A stretch of 64,000 bases of DNA from positions 21,091 through 85,090 of the forward strand of contig JAAWSO010000006.1 of the NCBI GenBank assembly GCA_022801595.1, in the 5' to 3' direction. The notes beneath the pieces were generated by a model. That model searched no databases. It was not told the origin of the DNA and worked only from the letters and a program-made list of their open reading frames with translations. Position 1 is the first letter of the stretch. Every line of letters begins with the position of its first letter. This document shows, piece by piece, positions 21,566 through 34,017 of this stretch. The position numbers were made by a program, and so were the translations under genes. This stretch comes from Clostridiales bacterium. GTDB lineage: Bacteria; Bacillota; Clostridia; Oscillospirales; Acutalibacteraceae.

Positions 21566-22836
21566 GTCAGATACAACAGGAAACCTATGACGTTGTCATC
21601 GTGGGCGGCGGTGCAGCGGGAATGATGGCGGCTGGGACTGCTGCGCAAAATGGTTATCGAACCCTTTTGCTGGAAAAGAATCCACGGCTGGGACGCAAGC
21701 TGATCATTACCGGAAAAGGACGGTGCAACCTGGTGAATAACTGTGACGTTCCCACGGTGATTGCGTCCATTCCATCAAATGGGCGGTTTTTATATGGTGC
21801 AGTGTCTAAGTTTTCCCCGCAGGATGTCATGGCTTTTTTTGAAGATTTGGGCCTTCCTGTAAAAACAGAACGAGGAAACCGGGTGTTTCCTCAATCGGAT
21901 AATTCCCGAGATGTGGTGGATACCATGGTAAAGTTTGTCCGAGATCATGGTGCAGAGATTGTCACAGGCACGGCAGAACATTTGCTGTTTGAGGAAGGAG
22001 CCATCGCTGGGATAAGCTTGAAGGATGGCCGGGAGATTCGAACGAATCATGTCATCCTCTGTTGCGGTGGGTTATCGTATCCGGTAACGGGTTCTACCGG
22101 GGACGGATACCGTTTGGCAAAGCAGGCTGGCCATATGATCACAGATTTGCGCCCGTCTTTGGTGCCGCTAGTAGCAAATGGGAGGGATTGTTCAGCCTTA
22201 CAGGGATTATCCTTGAAAAATGTGGCAATTCAGGTATATGATACCAGAAAAAAACACATAATATATGAAGATTTTGGGGAAATGTTGTTTACCCATTTTG
22301 GATTGACTGGCCCTATTATTTTAAGCGCCAGCAGCCATATGCGGGAGATGGAGTCCGGCCGTTATGAAGTGGCGCTTGATTTGAAACCGGCTTTGACGGT
22401 GGAGCAATTAGACGCTCGCTTACAGCGGGACTTTGAAAAAAATCTCAATAAGGATTTTATCAATTCCTTGTCAGAGTTGCTCCCCAGGAAAATGATCCCG
22501 GTGCTGGTGGCGAAATCCAGCATTGCGCCCGATACCAAGTGCAACCAAATTACTAGGGAAGCTCGCCGAAAATTTGCGGAGCTTCTGAAAGGGGTGCGGA
22601 TTTCCATCAAGGGATTTCGGCCTATCGAGGAAGCGATTGTGACTTCTGGGGGCGTATGCGTCAAGGAAATTAACCCGAAAACGATGGAATCGAAGCTGGT
22701 GCCTGGCTTATATTTTGCTGGGGAGGTTATGGATGTGGATGCCTATACCGGTGGGTTTAATTTACAGATTGCATTTTCAACGGGCAGACTGGCTGCCAAT
22801 TCTCTGTATCAAGCATCAAAAGGAGAGCGGATATGA
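21562..22836 (+). CDS. NAD(P)/FAD-dependent oxidoreductase, HI0933/BaiN-like
   Basis: VVIVGGGAAGMMAAGTAAQNG, RKLIITGKGRCNLVNN, AGEVMDVDAYTGGFNLQIAFSTGRLA. Confidence 0.9.
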   Translation: MSQIQQETYDVVIVGGGAAGMMAAGTAAQNGYRTLLLEKNPRLGRKLIITGKGRCNLVNNCDVPTVIASIPSNGRFLYGAVSKFSPQDVMAFFEDLGLPVKTERGNRVFPQSDNSRDVVDTMVKFVRDHGAEIVTGTAEHLLFEEGAIAGISLKDGREIRTNHVILCCGGLSYPVTGSTGDGYRLAKQAGHMITDLRPSLVPLVANGRDCSALQGLSLKNVAIQVYDTRKKHIIYEDFGEMLFTHFGLTGPIILSASSHMREMESGRYEVALDLKPALTVEQLDARLQRDFEKNLNKDFINSLSELLPRKMIPVLVAKSSIAPDTKCNQITREARRKFAELLKGVRISIKGFRPIEEAIVTSGGVCVKEINPKTMESKLVPGLYFAGEVMDVDAYTGGFNLQIAFSTGRLAANSLYQASKGERI

Positions 22837-23510
22837 TAGCGGTTGCGATTGATGGCCCTGCTGGCGCTGGGAAAAGCACCATTGCCAGGCAAGCGGCAAA
22901 AAAAATTGGCTTTATTTATGTGGATACAGGAGCGTTGTACCGTACCGTAGGATTATTTATGCTGCGAAACGGTATTGTTCCCAGCGATGAGAAAATGGTG
23001 GCCGAAGAAGTGGATTCCGGGCGGGTAAAAATCGGCCTTACCTTCCAGAACGGCGAACAAAAGGTATTGCTGGGCGGAGAGGATGTTACTGGGCAGATCC
23101 GTACTCCTGAGGTGTCTGTCGCCTCCTCTCAAGTATCGGCTATTCCAAAGGTACGGGAGTTTTTGTTTTCCCTGCAAAAGGATTTGGCCAAGGAAAATCA
23201 CGTTATTATGGATGGCCGGGATATTGGCACCGTGGTGCTCCCGGAAGCCCAAGTGAAAATTTTTCTGACTGCTTCCGCGGAAGAACGGGCGAAACGGCGT
23301 TGCAAGGAGTTACGGGAAAAAGGGATCGAAGCAGATTTTGGCAATGTGCTTCGAGATATTGAGGAGCGGGATTATAACGATTCTCACCGTGCCATTGCGC
23401 CGCTGGTGCCGGCCAAAGACGCGGTTTTGGTGGATACTTCCGCTATGACTTTGGAGCAGGCCGTTGACACGGTTCTCGATTTGGTGGAAACGGCTCTCTC
23501 TTCCAACTAG
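22833..23510 (+). CDS. cmk: Cytidylate kinase
   Basis: IAVAIDGPAGAGKSTIARQAAKKIGFIYVDTGALYRTV, MDGRDIGTVVLP. Confidence 0.95.
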   Translation: MIAVAIDGPAGAGKSTIARQAAKKIGFIYVDTGALYRTVGLFMLRNGIVPSDEKMVAEEVDSGRVKIGLTFQNGEQKVLLGGEDVTGQIRTPEVSVASSQVSAIPKVREFLFSLQKDLAKENHVIMDGRDIGTVVLPEAQVKIFLTASAEERAKRRCKELREKGIEADFGNVLRDIEERDYNDSHRAIAPLVPAKDAVLVDTSAMTLEQAVDTVLDLVETALSSN

Positions 23511-23597
23511 ATTCACCATCGGCCTTGCCTCTGCCAGCAAGAGGGGAAGGCCTAGAAAAATACATATTTGATTTGCTGGAGAATGGCGGTTTGATGC

Positions 23598-24272
23598 ATG
23601 AATCGAAAGGGAACTTTTTTATATCAGTTTGGTAAAAGTTTTGCAGTGCCGATTTTTCGGATCTTATTTCCATCTTGGGAAAATAACCCGGAACGGGTGC
23701 CGGAAAATGGGCCGCTGATCATTTGCTGTAACCATGTTTGTATGAAAGATCCGATTTATCTGACCTTTTCCCCAAAGCGGCAAATCTTTTATATGGCAAA
23801 AAAAGAATTATTTGAGAATAAGTTCGTGGGAAAAGTGCTGCGCGCTTTGGGAGCGTTCGCTATTGAACGAGGCGCCGGAGATAAAGAATCTCTCAGTGCA
23901 GCGGAGAAAATCCTGAGAGATGGAGGCGCATTGGGAATCTTCATTGAAGGAACCCGTTCGAAGGATGGCAAGCTGGGGCGGCCCAAATCCGGGGCGGTGA
24001 TGCTGGCGCATCAGCATCATGTGCCGATCCTTCCGGCGTGCATTACGACCGCTACCGGCGGCCCTCCTAAGCAGTTTGAGCGAGTGATCCTGTCCTTTGG
24101 CGAGTTGATCCAACCAGAAGAACTGGGAATTGTAGAAGGGACCGGAAGTGAATTTCGTCAGGCAAGCCGAATGGTTATGGATCGCATTGCGGAAATGCGG
24201 GAACGGGATGAAAAAATGTTCCCTCTTCCGAAGAAAAAGCCTAAGAAACCTAAGGCGCTTAAGCAAGGATAG
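23598..24272 (+). CDS. plsC: 1-acyl-sn-glycerol-3-phosphate acyltransferase
   Basis: HX4D (NHVCMKD) and canonical FIEGTRS motif. Confidence 0.88.
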   Translation: MNRKGTFLYQFGKSFAVPIFRILFPSWENNPERVPENGPLIICCNHVCMKDPIYLTFSPKRQIFYMAKKELFENKFVGKVLRALGAFAIERGAGDKESLSAAEKILRDGGALGIFIEGTRSKDGKLGRPKSGAVMLAHQHHVPILPACITTATGGPPKQFERVILSFGELIQPEELGIVEGTGSEFRQASRMVMDRIAEMRERDEKMFPLPKKKPKKPKALKQG

Positions 24273-24292
24273 CGCGCTCCCTCATACATATC

Positions 24293-24910
24293 ATGGATGG
24301 CGGGAGGTTTCGTATGATGTTATATGGATTTGCTCGGGGCTTGCTCAGTCCCTTTCTGCGGGGGATCTATCGGCTTCAGGTAGAAGGGGAGGAGCATATT
24401 CCAAAGGATGGAAAAGTGATTTTGTGCAGCAATCATAAGTCTGTGTTAGATCCTTGTTTGCTGGCGATTTCCGTCCGAAAACGGCAGATTTTTTATATGG
24501 CAAAATCCGAATTGTTTGAAGGCAGGTGGGGAAATTTACTGCGCCGTTTGGGGGCCTTTCCCGTTCACCGCAATTCTGGAGACGCCGGTTCTGTGCGGAC
24601 AGCACTATCTTTATTGGAATCGGGGAAGTTGTTGGGGATTTTCCCCCAAGGCAAATGTGTGTTTGATGCGACTCCCTTCCAGCCTAAGGCAGGCGTTGCG
24701 ATGCTGGCCGCCAAATCCCATGCCGACGTGGTGCCTGCCTGTGTATATTGTGAAGGGCGGATTCGGCCGTTTTCCCAGGTAACGGTTCGGTTTGGTCCGC
24801 GGATTCCCTTTGCCGACCTTCATGTGGAGGACGGCAGTAAAACGGCGATCAAGCAGGCTTCTTGTTTTATCGCTCGTGAAGTAAACCGATTGTTGGAGGA
24901 AAAACATTGA
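24293..24910 (+). CDS. PlsC-family acyltransferase paralog with divergent motif III
   Basis: HX4D (NHKSVLD) kept, but EGTR replaced by QGKC (IFPQGKC); shares RQIFYMAK.ELFE block with upstream gene. Confidence 0.83.
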   Translation: MDGGRFRMMLYGFARGLLSPFLRGIYRLQVEGEEHIPKDGKVILCSNHKSVLDPCLLAISVRKRQIFYMAKSELFEGRWGNLLRRLGAFPVHRNSGDAGSVRTALSLLESGKLLGIFPQGKCVFDATPFQPKAGVAMLAAKSHADVVPACVYCEGRIRPFSQVTVRFGPRIPFADLHVEDGSKTAIKQASCFIAREVNRLLEEKH

Positions 24911-26883
24911 GTATTACCGTTGCAAAATCCGCAGGTTTTTGTTTTGGTGTTGACCGCGCGGTTCAAATGGTTTATCATTTAGTAGGGGAAGGAAAAAAGG
25001 TATACACCTTGGGACCGATTATCCACAATCCCCAGATGATCGCAGAATTGGAAGCGAAAGGAGTGGAAATCCTTCATTCGGTGGAGGATGCGCCTCATGA
25101 CGGTACCGTAGTAATCCGTGCTCACGGAATCCCCCAAAACACATTGGACCGGATGGAGGAACTGGAACTGGAATGTGCCGACGCGACTTGCCCCTTTGTG
25201 GCAAAAATCCATCGGATTGTTGCGGAGGCTTCCAGCCGGGGCGATGTGATTTTTATTATTGGAAATGCCAAGCATCCCGAGGTTGAGGGGATCCGCGGGC
25301 ACTGTTCATCGGACTGTTATATTTTTAACAGTGCGAAGGAATTGGAGGATTTTGCAAATAATATTCCAAATTTGCAAAATAAATCAGTCACTATTGTTGC
25401 ACAAACCACTTTTAACGTATCTGAATGGGAAAATTGTTTGAAAATAATAAAAAAGGTATATACAAATGCAACAATTTTTGATACAATATGTAATGCGACT
25501 GTAAAACGTCAATCGGAGGCGATTGCGCTGGCTCAGAAATCTGACCTGATGATTATCATTGGGGGTAGGGAAAGCTCCAACACAGCCAAGCTCTATGACG
25601 TGTGTACAGATATCTGCGCTACATATCTGATTGAATCCGCGGACGAGCTTCCGCAGGAAGCGGTCAGGGCGGCGCGCAATATCAGCATTACAGCAGGCGC
25701 CTCAACGCCTGCAAGCATTATAAAGGAGGTACTTGATACCATGTCAATTATTCATGAAGGCGCGGATCAATTTGAGGAGACAACTAGCTTTGCGGAGATG
25801 CTTGAAGAATCTCTGAAAAGTTTCAATACAGATGAGAAGGTGCGCGGTGTAGTTGTCGGTATTGCTCCCAACGAGGTCCAAGTAGATGTTGGAAGAAAGC
25901 AAGCGGGGTTCATTCCTGCAAGCGAGCTTTCTTCCGACCCAAATGCAAAACCAGAAGATATCGTCAAAATTGGCGACGAACTGGATTTGCTGATTATGCG
26001 TACCAACGATCAGGAAGGCACCATCATGCTTTCCAAAAAGCGTTTGGATGCGCAAAAGGGCTGGGAAGTTGTGGCTGCTGCTGAGGAAGACGGCACCATT
26101 CTCAAGGGTGTTGTAACGGAAATCATCAAAGGCGGTTTGATCGCGGTTACCAACGGCGTGCGGGTATTTATCCCTGCATCCCAGGCAACTGCATCCCGTG
26201 GCGAACCGCTGGATGATTTGCTCAAGCAGGAAGTTGAATTCCGTATCATTGAGGTAAACCGCTCCAGAAGACGCGCAGTAGGTTCGATCCGTTCCGTTCT
26301 CCAGGATGCAAGAAAAGCTCAGGCTGAAAAGTTCTGGGAGACCGCGGAAGAAGGCAAGGAATACACAGGTACCGTGAAATCCCTGACTGCTTACGGCGCG
26401 TTTGTTGACTTGGGCGGGATTGATGGTATGGTTCACATTTCTGAGCTGTCCTGGAGCCGGATTAAGCATCCATCCGAAGTGGTAAACGTGGGCGATACGG
26501 TAAATGTTTACATCAAGAGCCTGGATCGGGAAAAAGGCAAGATTTCCTTGGGCTTTAAACGCAGCGAGGATAATCCTTGGGAGATTCTGAAAAAGGATTA
26601 TCCAGTAGGCACGGTAACCGATGTGAAAATTGTGGGAATGACCACCTTTGGTGCATTTGCCAGAATCATCCCAGGGATTGATGGTCTGATCCACATTTCT
26701 CAAATTGCAGACCACAGAATTGAAAAGCCCCAGGATATTCTTAAGATCGACGATGTTGTGAAAGCGAAGATCACCGAGATTGATTTTGATAAGAAGCGCG
26801 TAAGCCTCTCGATCCGGGCAACTCTGGAGCCGAAAGAGGATGAAGCAGCAGATGAGGCCGCTGAGGAAACAGTAGCTGAATAA
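24907..26883 (+). CDS. ispH: IspH-RpsA fusion: HMBPP reductase plus S1-domain protein
   Basis: AGFCFGVDRAV, RAHGIP, CNATVKRQ IspH motifs followed by four S1 domains (GVVTEIIKGGLIAV, GAFVDLGGIDGMVHISELSW). Confidence 0.94.
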   Translation: MSITVAKSAGFCFGVDRAVQMVYHLVGEGKKVYTLGPIIHNPQMIAELEAKGVEILHSVEDAPHDGTVVIRAHGIPQNTLDRMEELELECADATCPFVAKIHRIVAEASSRGDVIFIIGNAKHPEVEGIRGHCSSDCYIFNSAKELEDFANNIPNLQNKSVTIVAQTTFNVSEWENCLKIIKKVYTNATIFDTICNATVKRQSEAIALAQKSDLMIIIGGRESSNTAKLYDVCTDICATYLIESADELPQEAVRAARNISITAGASTPASIIKEVLDTMSIIHEGADQFEETTSFAEMLEESLKSFNTDEKVRGVVVGIAPNEVQVDVGRKQAGFIPASELSSDPNAKPEDIVKIGDELDLLIMRTNDQEGTIMLSKKRLDAQKGWEVVAAAEEDGTILKGVVTEIIKGGLIAVTNGVRVFIPASQATASRGEPLDDLLKQEVEFRIIEVNRSRRRAVGSIRSVLQDARKAQAEKFWETAEEGKEYTGTVKSLTAYGAFVDLGGIDGMVHISELSWSRIKHPSEVVNVGDTVNVYIKSLDREKGKISLGFKRSEDNPWEILKKDYPVGTVTDVKIVGMTTFGAFARIIPGIDGLIHISQIADHRIEKPQDILKIDDVVKAKITEIDFDKKRVSLSIRATLEPKEDEAADEAAEETVAE

Positions 26884-26923
26884 CAGCGAAGGTAGAATCA
26901 GATCCTCCAGAAAGACAAAATAA

Positions 26924-26952
26924 GAGGCACAAAGGATTTCTTTGTGCCTTTT
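26924..26952 (+). terminator. Rho-independent terminator
   Basis: AGGCACAAAG-gatt-TCTTTGTGCCT followed by TTTT. Confidence 0.85.
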
Positions 26953-27039
26953 TGTCGTGGGAAAAATTTGATACAAGATTTGCTCCGCTCCGTCATAAGA
27001 ATAGAGTAGGAAACTCTGTGTTAAAGGGGAGGAGCCGAT

Positions 27040-29753
<2,714 letters not shown>

Positions 29754-29776
29754 ATCAAAGAAACGAATACATCCCT

Positions 29777-29813
29777 TGAGAAGCTTGAAGGCTTCCGAGG
29801 GATTTTTTATGTT
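29777..29813 (+). terminator. Rho-independent terminator
   Basis: CCCTTGAGAAGC-ttgaa-GGCTTCCGAGGG followed by ATTTTTTA. Confidence 0.7.
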
Positions 29814-29957
29814 GGCCGTCAAAAGAAAAGGGAAGGAATGAAAAATTACTAGACATTTTTCTCCAAAGATAGTAAAATAAAACTGAAACTGATTTTTATT
29901 ATATACTTCCACAATAACGGAAACCAGATAATCCAAAACCTAGAGGAGATTGATGGA

Positions 29958-31850
29958 ATGAGTTTAAGAAAAAAGAAAAAACAATTGATATCTGCAGCGA
30001 TGGCTGCCCTTATAACGATCGGAGCGGTGGTTCCCACTGTCGTTGCGTCTGCTCCCACCGCTTTTGCCCAGGAATTTGATACGGCTACTGTGGAGAGCCA
30101 AACAACTTCCGTTGACCGGAAAACTTTTTGGCAAAGCTCGGAGCATATCGCAGTGCTTTCCCAGGTCAGCAGCAGCCAGGCTTTTACCAATTACTTTGGG
30201 GGTCAACTTTCTGCGCAATCGAAAAAAATTTATGATGCTTTGGTTCAGGCTTATAACAACGGAAATCCCAGCCAAGCCCTGCGTTCCGGCCAATCCATCC
30301 GTGTGGTAATGGCAGAACAAAGCTTTTCGAATTCTACAGGTGTGAGTAGCTTTGTCAATACCACCCCTACATACCTACAGTATTTTAATGACGCGGTGGC
30401 TGCCTTTGATCGAGATTATCCCCAAGTCTTTTGGTTTCGAGGAGGAGGCGCCACCACATTTGCGGCCAAAGATGGCGTTGATATCCACGGAAGCTATTCG
30501 GTAACAGGCGGAACCTACTCCGTAGGGCTAGATGTTACCCTATATCTTGCCTCCAACTGGACGTCATCCGGCGACCGTAGCCTGGCCAATGACCTTGCAA
30601 CCGTCCATACTGCGCTGAATAATTTGGTGCGGGAGGCCAATGCAGGCGGTTCCACTCGTTATGCCAAGCTGCTGGCGCTTCACGATTGGCTGACGGAAAA
30701 TAATATCTACAATACGAATAACGCAGTCAGTACTCAGGCAACCATTTCCCATTCCCCGATCAGCGCATTGGTGAGGGATGAAAGTATCGGAGCTAATTCT
30801 TTAAACCCGGTTTGCGAGGGTTATGCCCGGGCATTTAAAATGGTGTGCGATAAACTAGAGATTCCTTGCGTTCTGGTTAGCGGACAAGCTACCTCAAATG
30901 GCAGTTCTGAAGAGCATATGTGGAACTACGTTCAGATGGAGGATGGCAAGTGGTATGCAGTAGACGTCACTTGGGATGATCCGGCATTTTCCGGCAATCG
31001 CAACCTAAACAGCGGCAGGGAAGACCATACCTATTTCTTGGTGGGGAGTGATACGGCGGTAAGCGGCTCCACAACCTTTTCCACCAATCATATTGCCAGC
31101 GGCAGCGGTTTTGTGACAGGAAAACAAAGCGTTTTTGCTTACCCAGCCCTGAGCACAGCCGCTTATCAGGCCGGCTCCAATGGAAATAACAATGGTAATC
31201 ATAATTCCAACAACTCAAACAATAACACCGGCAACAATGCCAATTCAAATACCGTGCGATTGGATACCAGCAGCGTTAACATGTTGACGAATGGAATCTA
31301 TTCGTTCTTAGTACGGAGCAATAACGATGCGGGGAATATCTCCGTAACAGTAGCAAACCCAAGCGTGGCCAGCGTTTCTCTTGAGAATGCAAACGATAGC
31401 CGAGGCGCGAAGTATCGGGTAACAGCTTTGGCTCCGGGCGAGACGGAAATTCGAGTCACCTACCAAGGGCAGACCACCTCTATAAAAGTGAAAGTTACAG
31501 CCTCAAAAGGCTCAATCACTCTAGATACGGCTCAGTATACCCTTGCTCCAGGTAATATGTATACCATCGGCGCTTTCATCAAAGACGCCAACGGCAATCC
31601 GCTTTCCGCAGCGCAAGTACAGAATCTGGTGGCTTCTGGGCAACTGATAGTACGAGATTCCAGAACAGGGTCCATTGTAGATCTCGTTCAGCTTTCCACA
31701 GGGAATTTCCGAGTGATCGGTAAAAATGAAGGTACCACATATATTATTTATGAAATTGGCGGAACCCATGCCTCGGTACGGGTCGATGTACGCAAAGGAG
31801 CGCAACAGGGAGGCTCCGCAGTGCGCAATACCTCTTATTTTATTCGATAA
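29958..31850 (+). CDS. Secreted transglutaminase-like protein with Asn-rich linker and C-terminal Ig-like/RNTSYF module
   Basis: Signal peptide; catalytic-type VCEGYA / HMWNYV / DVTWDDP triad region; linker GNNNGNHNSNNSNNNTGNN. Confidence 0.85.
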   Translation: MSLRKKKKQLISAAMAALITIGAVVPTVVASAPTAFAQEFDTATVESQTTSVDRKTFWQSSEHIAVLSQVSSSQAFTNYFGGQLSAQSKKIYDALVQAYNNGNPSQALRSGQSIRVVMAEQSFSNSTGVSSFVNTTPTYLQYFNDAVAAFDRDYPQVFWFRGGGATTFAAKDGVDIHGSYSVTGGTYSVGLDVTLYLASNWTSSGDRSLANDLATVHTALNNLVREANAGGSTRYAKLLALHDWLTENNIYNTNNAVSTQATISHSPISALVRDESIGANSLNPVCEGYARAFKMVCDKLEIPCVLVSGQATSNGSSEEHMWNYVQMEDGKWYAVDVTWDDPAFSGNRNLNSGREDHTYFLVGSDTAVSGSTTFSTNHIASGSGFVTGKQSVFAYPALSTAAYQAGSNGNNNGNHNSNNSNNNTGNNANSNTVRLDTSSVNMLTNGIYSFLVRSNNDAGNISVTVANPSVASVSLENANDSRGAKYRVTALAPGETEIRVTYQGQTTSIKVKVTASKGSITLDTAQYTLAPGNMYTIGAFIKDANGNPLSAAQVQNLVASGQLIVRDSRTGSIVDLVQLSTGNFRVIGKNEGTTYIIYEIGGTHASVRVDVRKGAQQGGSAVRNTSYFIR

Positions 31851-31868
31851 TCATTCCTCTTAATTAAA

Positions 31869-31902
31869 AACAGCAGGCCAAAATGGCTTGCTGTTTTTTT
31901 GT
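31869..31902 (+). terminator. Rho-independent terminator
   Basis: ACAGCAGGCC-aaaat-GGCTTGCTGT followed by T-run. Confidence 0.8.
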
Positions 31903-31975
31903 TGCCGGAAAGTAAAAAAAGGTTCTTTTTTTCTGTCCTTGTCCATATGATGGTAACAGAAAGGGGACAAGGCCA

Positions 31976-32983
31976 ATGGAACAACGTTTTGATACAGCCG
32001 TTTGTGTGGTATGCGACCGGCTTCGATTATTGCTCAATCAAATCCCTCAGCGGATGAAACAGCAAGCTCATGAAATTCGAATGCGGGTTCATGGTCCTTT
32101 GACGTTGGTGCTTGCGGATGCGATCCTATTCGTCAATGAAAATGGACCGCCCTCCCTGCGTTTGGGCGAAGATACCGTAAAGGTTACCAAGGAAGATTTG
32201 CTGGAGACGTTTTCCAAGTTGTGCGACTATTCGGTGTATGCCTATCAAAATGAGATCAAAAACGGATATATCACTTACCGGGGCGGCCATCGGGTTGGGC
32301 TTTGCGGCACGGCAGTGACCAATGGGGAAACGATTACCAACCTGCGGGACATCTCCTCCATGAATGTGCGGATTGCCCGGCAGATCTACGGGGCATCCTG
32401 TGAGCTCATTCAAAAGCTTGGCAGTCGGCTGGGGGAGGGACTTTTGTTGGCAGGCCCGCCAGCTTGCGGAAAAACCACACTTCTGCGGGATATTTGCCGC
32501 CAGATTTCCCAGGGGGTTTTGGAAAACCGCCGGAAGGTAGCGGTGGTGGACGAACGTGGCGAGCTGGCAGCCACCTATTGTGGCGAGCCTCAAAATGACC
32601 TGGGGCCTTGCTGCGATGTGTTGGATGGTTATCCGAAGGGAGAAGGGATTTTGCAGGCGATCCGCTGTTTGTCTCCTTCTGTGGTGGTGTGCGATGAGAT
32701 CGGCAGCCGAGAGGAAATTGAAGCGGTACAGCAGGGGCTCAATGCTGGTGTCAGCTTGATCGCCAGCATCCATGCCGGTTCCCTGGAACAGCTTTTGCAG
32801 CGACCGCAGGGAAAGGCTTTGTTGGAAACTGGAGCGTTCCCTTGGGTAGCAATGATGGACAACACCGGGAAGTTTGGAACGGTGACGGGGATTTTTAAGG
32901 CAGGTGACTTGCTTGATCAAATTAGCGGGGATTCTTCTCCTTCTCATAACGTCGGCAACCGTCGGCTTTATCGAGTCCTATAA
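31976..32983 (+). CDS. spoIIIAA: Stage III sporulation protein AA (ATPase)
   Basis: Walker A GPPACGKTTLLRD, DERGELAA; first of eight genes in spoIIIA order. Confidence 0.94.
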   Translation: MEQRFDTAVCVVCDRLRLLLNQIPQRMKQQAHEIRMRVHGPLTLVLADAILFVNENGPPSLRLGEDTVKVTKEDLLETFSKLCDYSVYAYQNEIKNGYITYRGGHRVGLCGTAVTNGETITNLRDISSMNVRIARQIYGASCELIQKLGSRLGEGLLLAGPPACGKTTLLRDICRQISQGVLENRRKVAVVDERGELAATYCGEPQNDLGPCCDVLDGYPKGEGILQAIRCLSPSVVVCDEIGSREEIEAVQQGLNAGVSLIASIHAGSLEQLLQRPQGKALLETGAFPWVAMMDNTGKFGTVTGIFKAGDLLDQISGDSSPSHNVGNRRLYRVL

Positions 32984-33410
32984 GCTGTCTCTGCGGGTGG
33001 AACAATTGGAGCGATTCCTTCGGTTTGTCACGGCGGTTCAGGCGGAAATTCAGTTTTCCTCCATTCCAGTGCGACAATTGATTGCCAAGCATCGGGAGGA
33101 TATGAAGTTGCTGGAATTCTGCCATCAGTACTGCGAGGAACAACAAGATTTTCCAAGCGCATGGCGGCAGGCAGTCGTAAAAGGGACCAAAGGCTGCGGT
33201 CTTCAAAAAAAGGATGTACAGATGATTTCAGATTTTGGAACCGCTTTAGGCAGCACCGATTTGGCGGGCCAGGCAGCTCATTGCCAATTGACCGCGCAGC
33301 TTTTGGAAACTCAATTGGAAACGGCCAGGCAGGAGAAAGGAAAAAAGGCAAAGCTCTATTCCATGCTGGGGATTTTTTTCGGCGTAGCAATGGCGCTTGT
33401 AATCAGTTAA
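32904..33410 (+). CDS. spoIIIAB: Stage III sporulation protein AB
   Basis: N-terminal TM, YKLSLRVEQLERFLRFV..L..EI.FSSIPV; gene order. Confidence 0.9.
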   Translation: MTCLIKLAGILLLLITSATVGFIESYKLSLRVEQLERFLRFVTAVQAEIQFSSIPVRQLIAKHREDMKLLEFCHQYCEEQQDFPSAWRQAVVKGTKGCGLQKKDVQMISDFGTALGSTDLAGQAAHCQLTAQLLETQLETARQEKGKKAKLYSMLGIFFGVAMALVIS

Positions 33411-33423
33411 AAACGGAGGACGT

Positions 33424-33621
33424 ATGATGAACATTGACTTGATTTTTAAGATTGCCGCAATCGGAATTATTGTTGCGGTGCTGAACCAGCTTTTGATCCG
33501 TTCCGGGCGGGAGGAACAGGCGATGATGACCACATTGGCCGGACTGATTGTGGTGCTGATGATGATTATCCAGGAAATTGACAGCCTATTTTCCTCTATT
33601 AAATCCATCTTTGGGTTGTAA
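33424..33621 (+). CDS. spoIIIAC: Stage III sporulation protein AC
   Basis: 65-aa two-TM protein, IFKIAAIGIIVAVLNQLL; gene order. Confidence 0.93.
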   Translation: MMNIDLIFKIAAIGIIVAVLNQLLIRSGREEQAMMTTLAGLIVVLMMIIQEIDSLFSSIKSIFGL

Positions 33622-33623
33622 CC

Positions 33624-34016
33624 ATGAACATGATTGGAATTGTGGGCATCGCCTTGATCACAGCTATTTTTGCGGTGATGCTCAAGCGGCATCATGGGGA
33701 ATATGCCATTATTATCAGTATCTGCGGCGGTGCCGTGGTGATTTTTTTAATCCTCGCCCAGATCACGCCGGCACTCAATCAGGTCAACGAATGGATTTCA
33801 GCTGTAGGCATTCCCAATCAGGCGGCATTGATTTTATTGAAAACTTTGGGGATTTGTTTTCTCACGCAATTTGCGGTGGACTCCTGTAAGGATGCAGGAG
33901 AAAGCGCTTTGGCTTCCAAGGTGGAGCTGGCTGGAAAAGTGACGGTGGTGGTAATGGCGCTGCCCTTATTTCAAAGCATTGCCTCTACAGCGGTTTCGTT
34001 AGTGGGAGGTGGATGA
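33624..34016 (+). CDS. spoIIIAD: Stage III sporulation protein AD
   Basis: Multi-TM, ILLKTLGICFLTQFAVDSCKDAGESALASKVELAGKV. Confidence 0.93.
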   Translation: MNMIGIVGIALITAIFAVMLKRHHGEYAIIISICGGAVVIFLILAQITPALNQVNEWISAVGIPNQAALILLKTLGICFLTQFAVDSCKDAGESALASKVELAGKVTVVVMALPLFQSIASTAVSLVGGG

Positions 34017-34017
34017 T

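Noticed and set aside
23520-23562. Hairpin GGCCTTGCCTCT-gccagca-AGAGGGGAAGGCC after cmk
   Set aside because: Imperfect and lacks a T-run; not enough to call a terminator or regulatory element.
24907-26883. Possible sequencing error fusing ispH and rpsA
   Set aside because: This fusion architecture is known in Clostridia and the frame is continuous.
25744-26976. 410-aa minus-strand ORF
   Set aside because: Antisense to the S1 half of the IspH-RpsA fusion; codon-mirror ORF.
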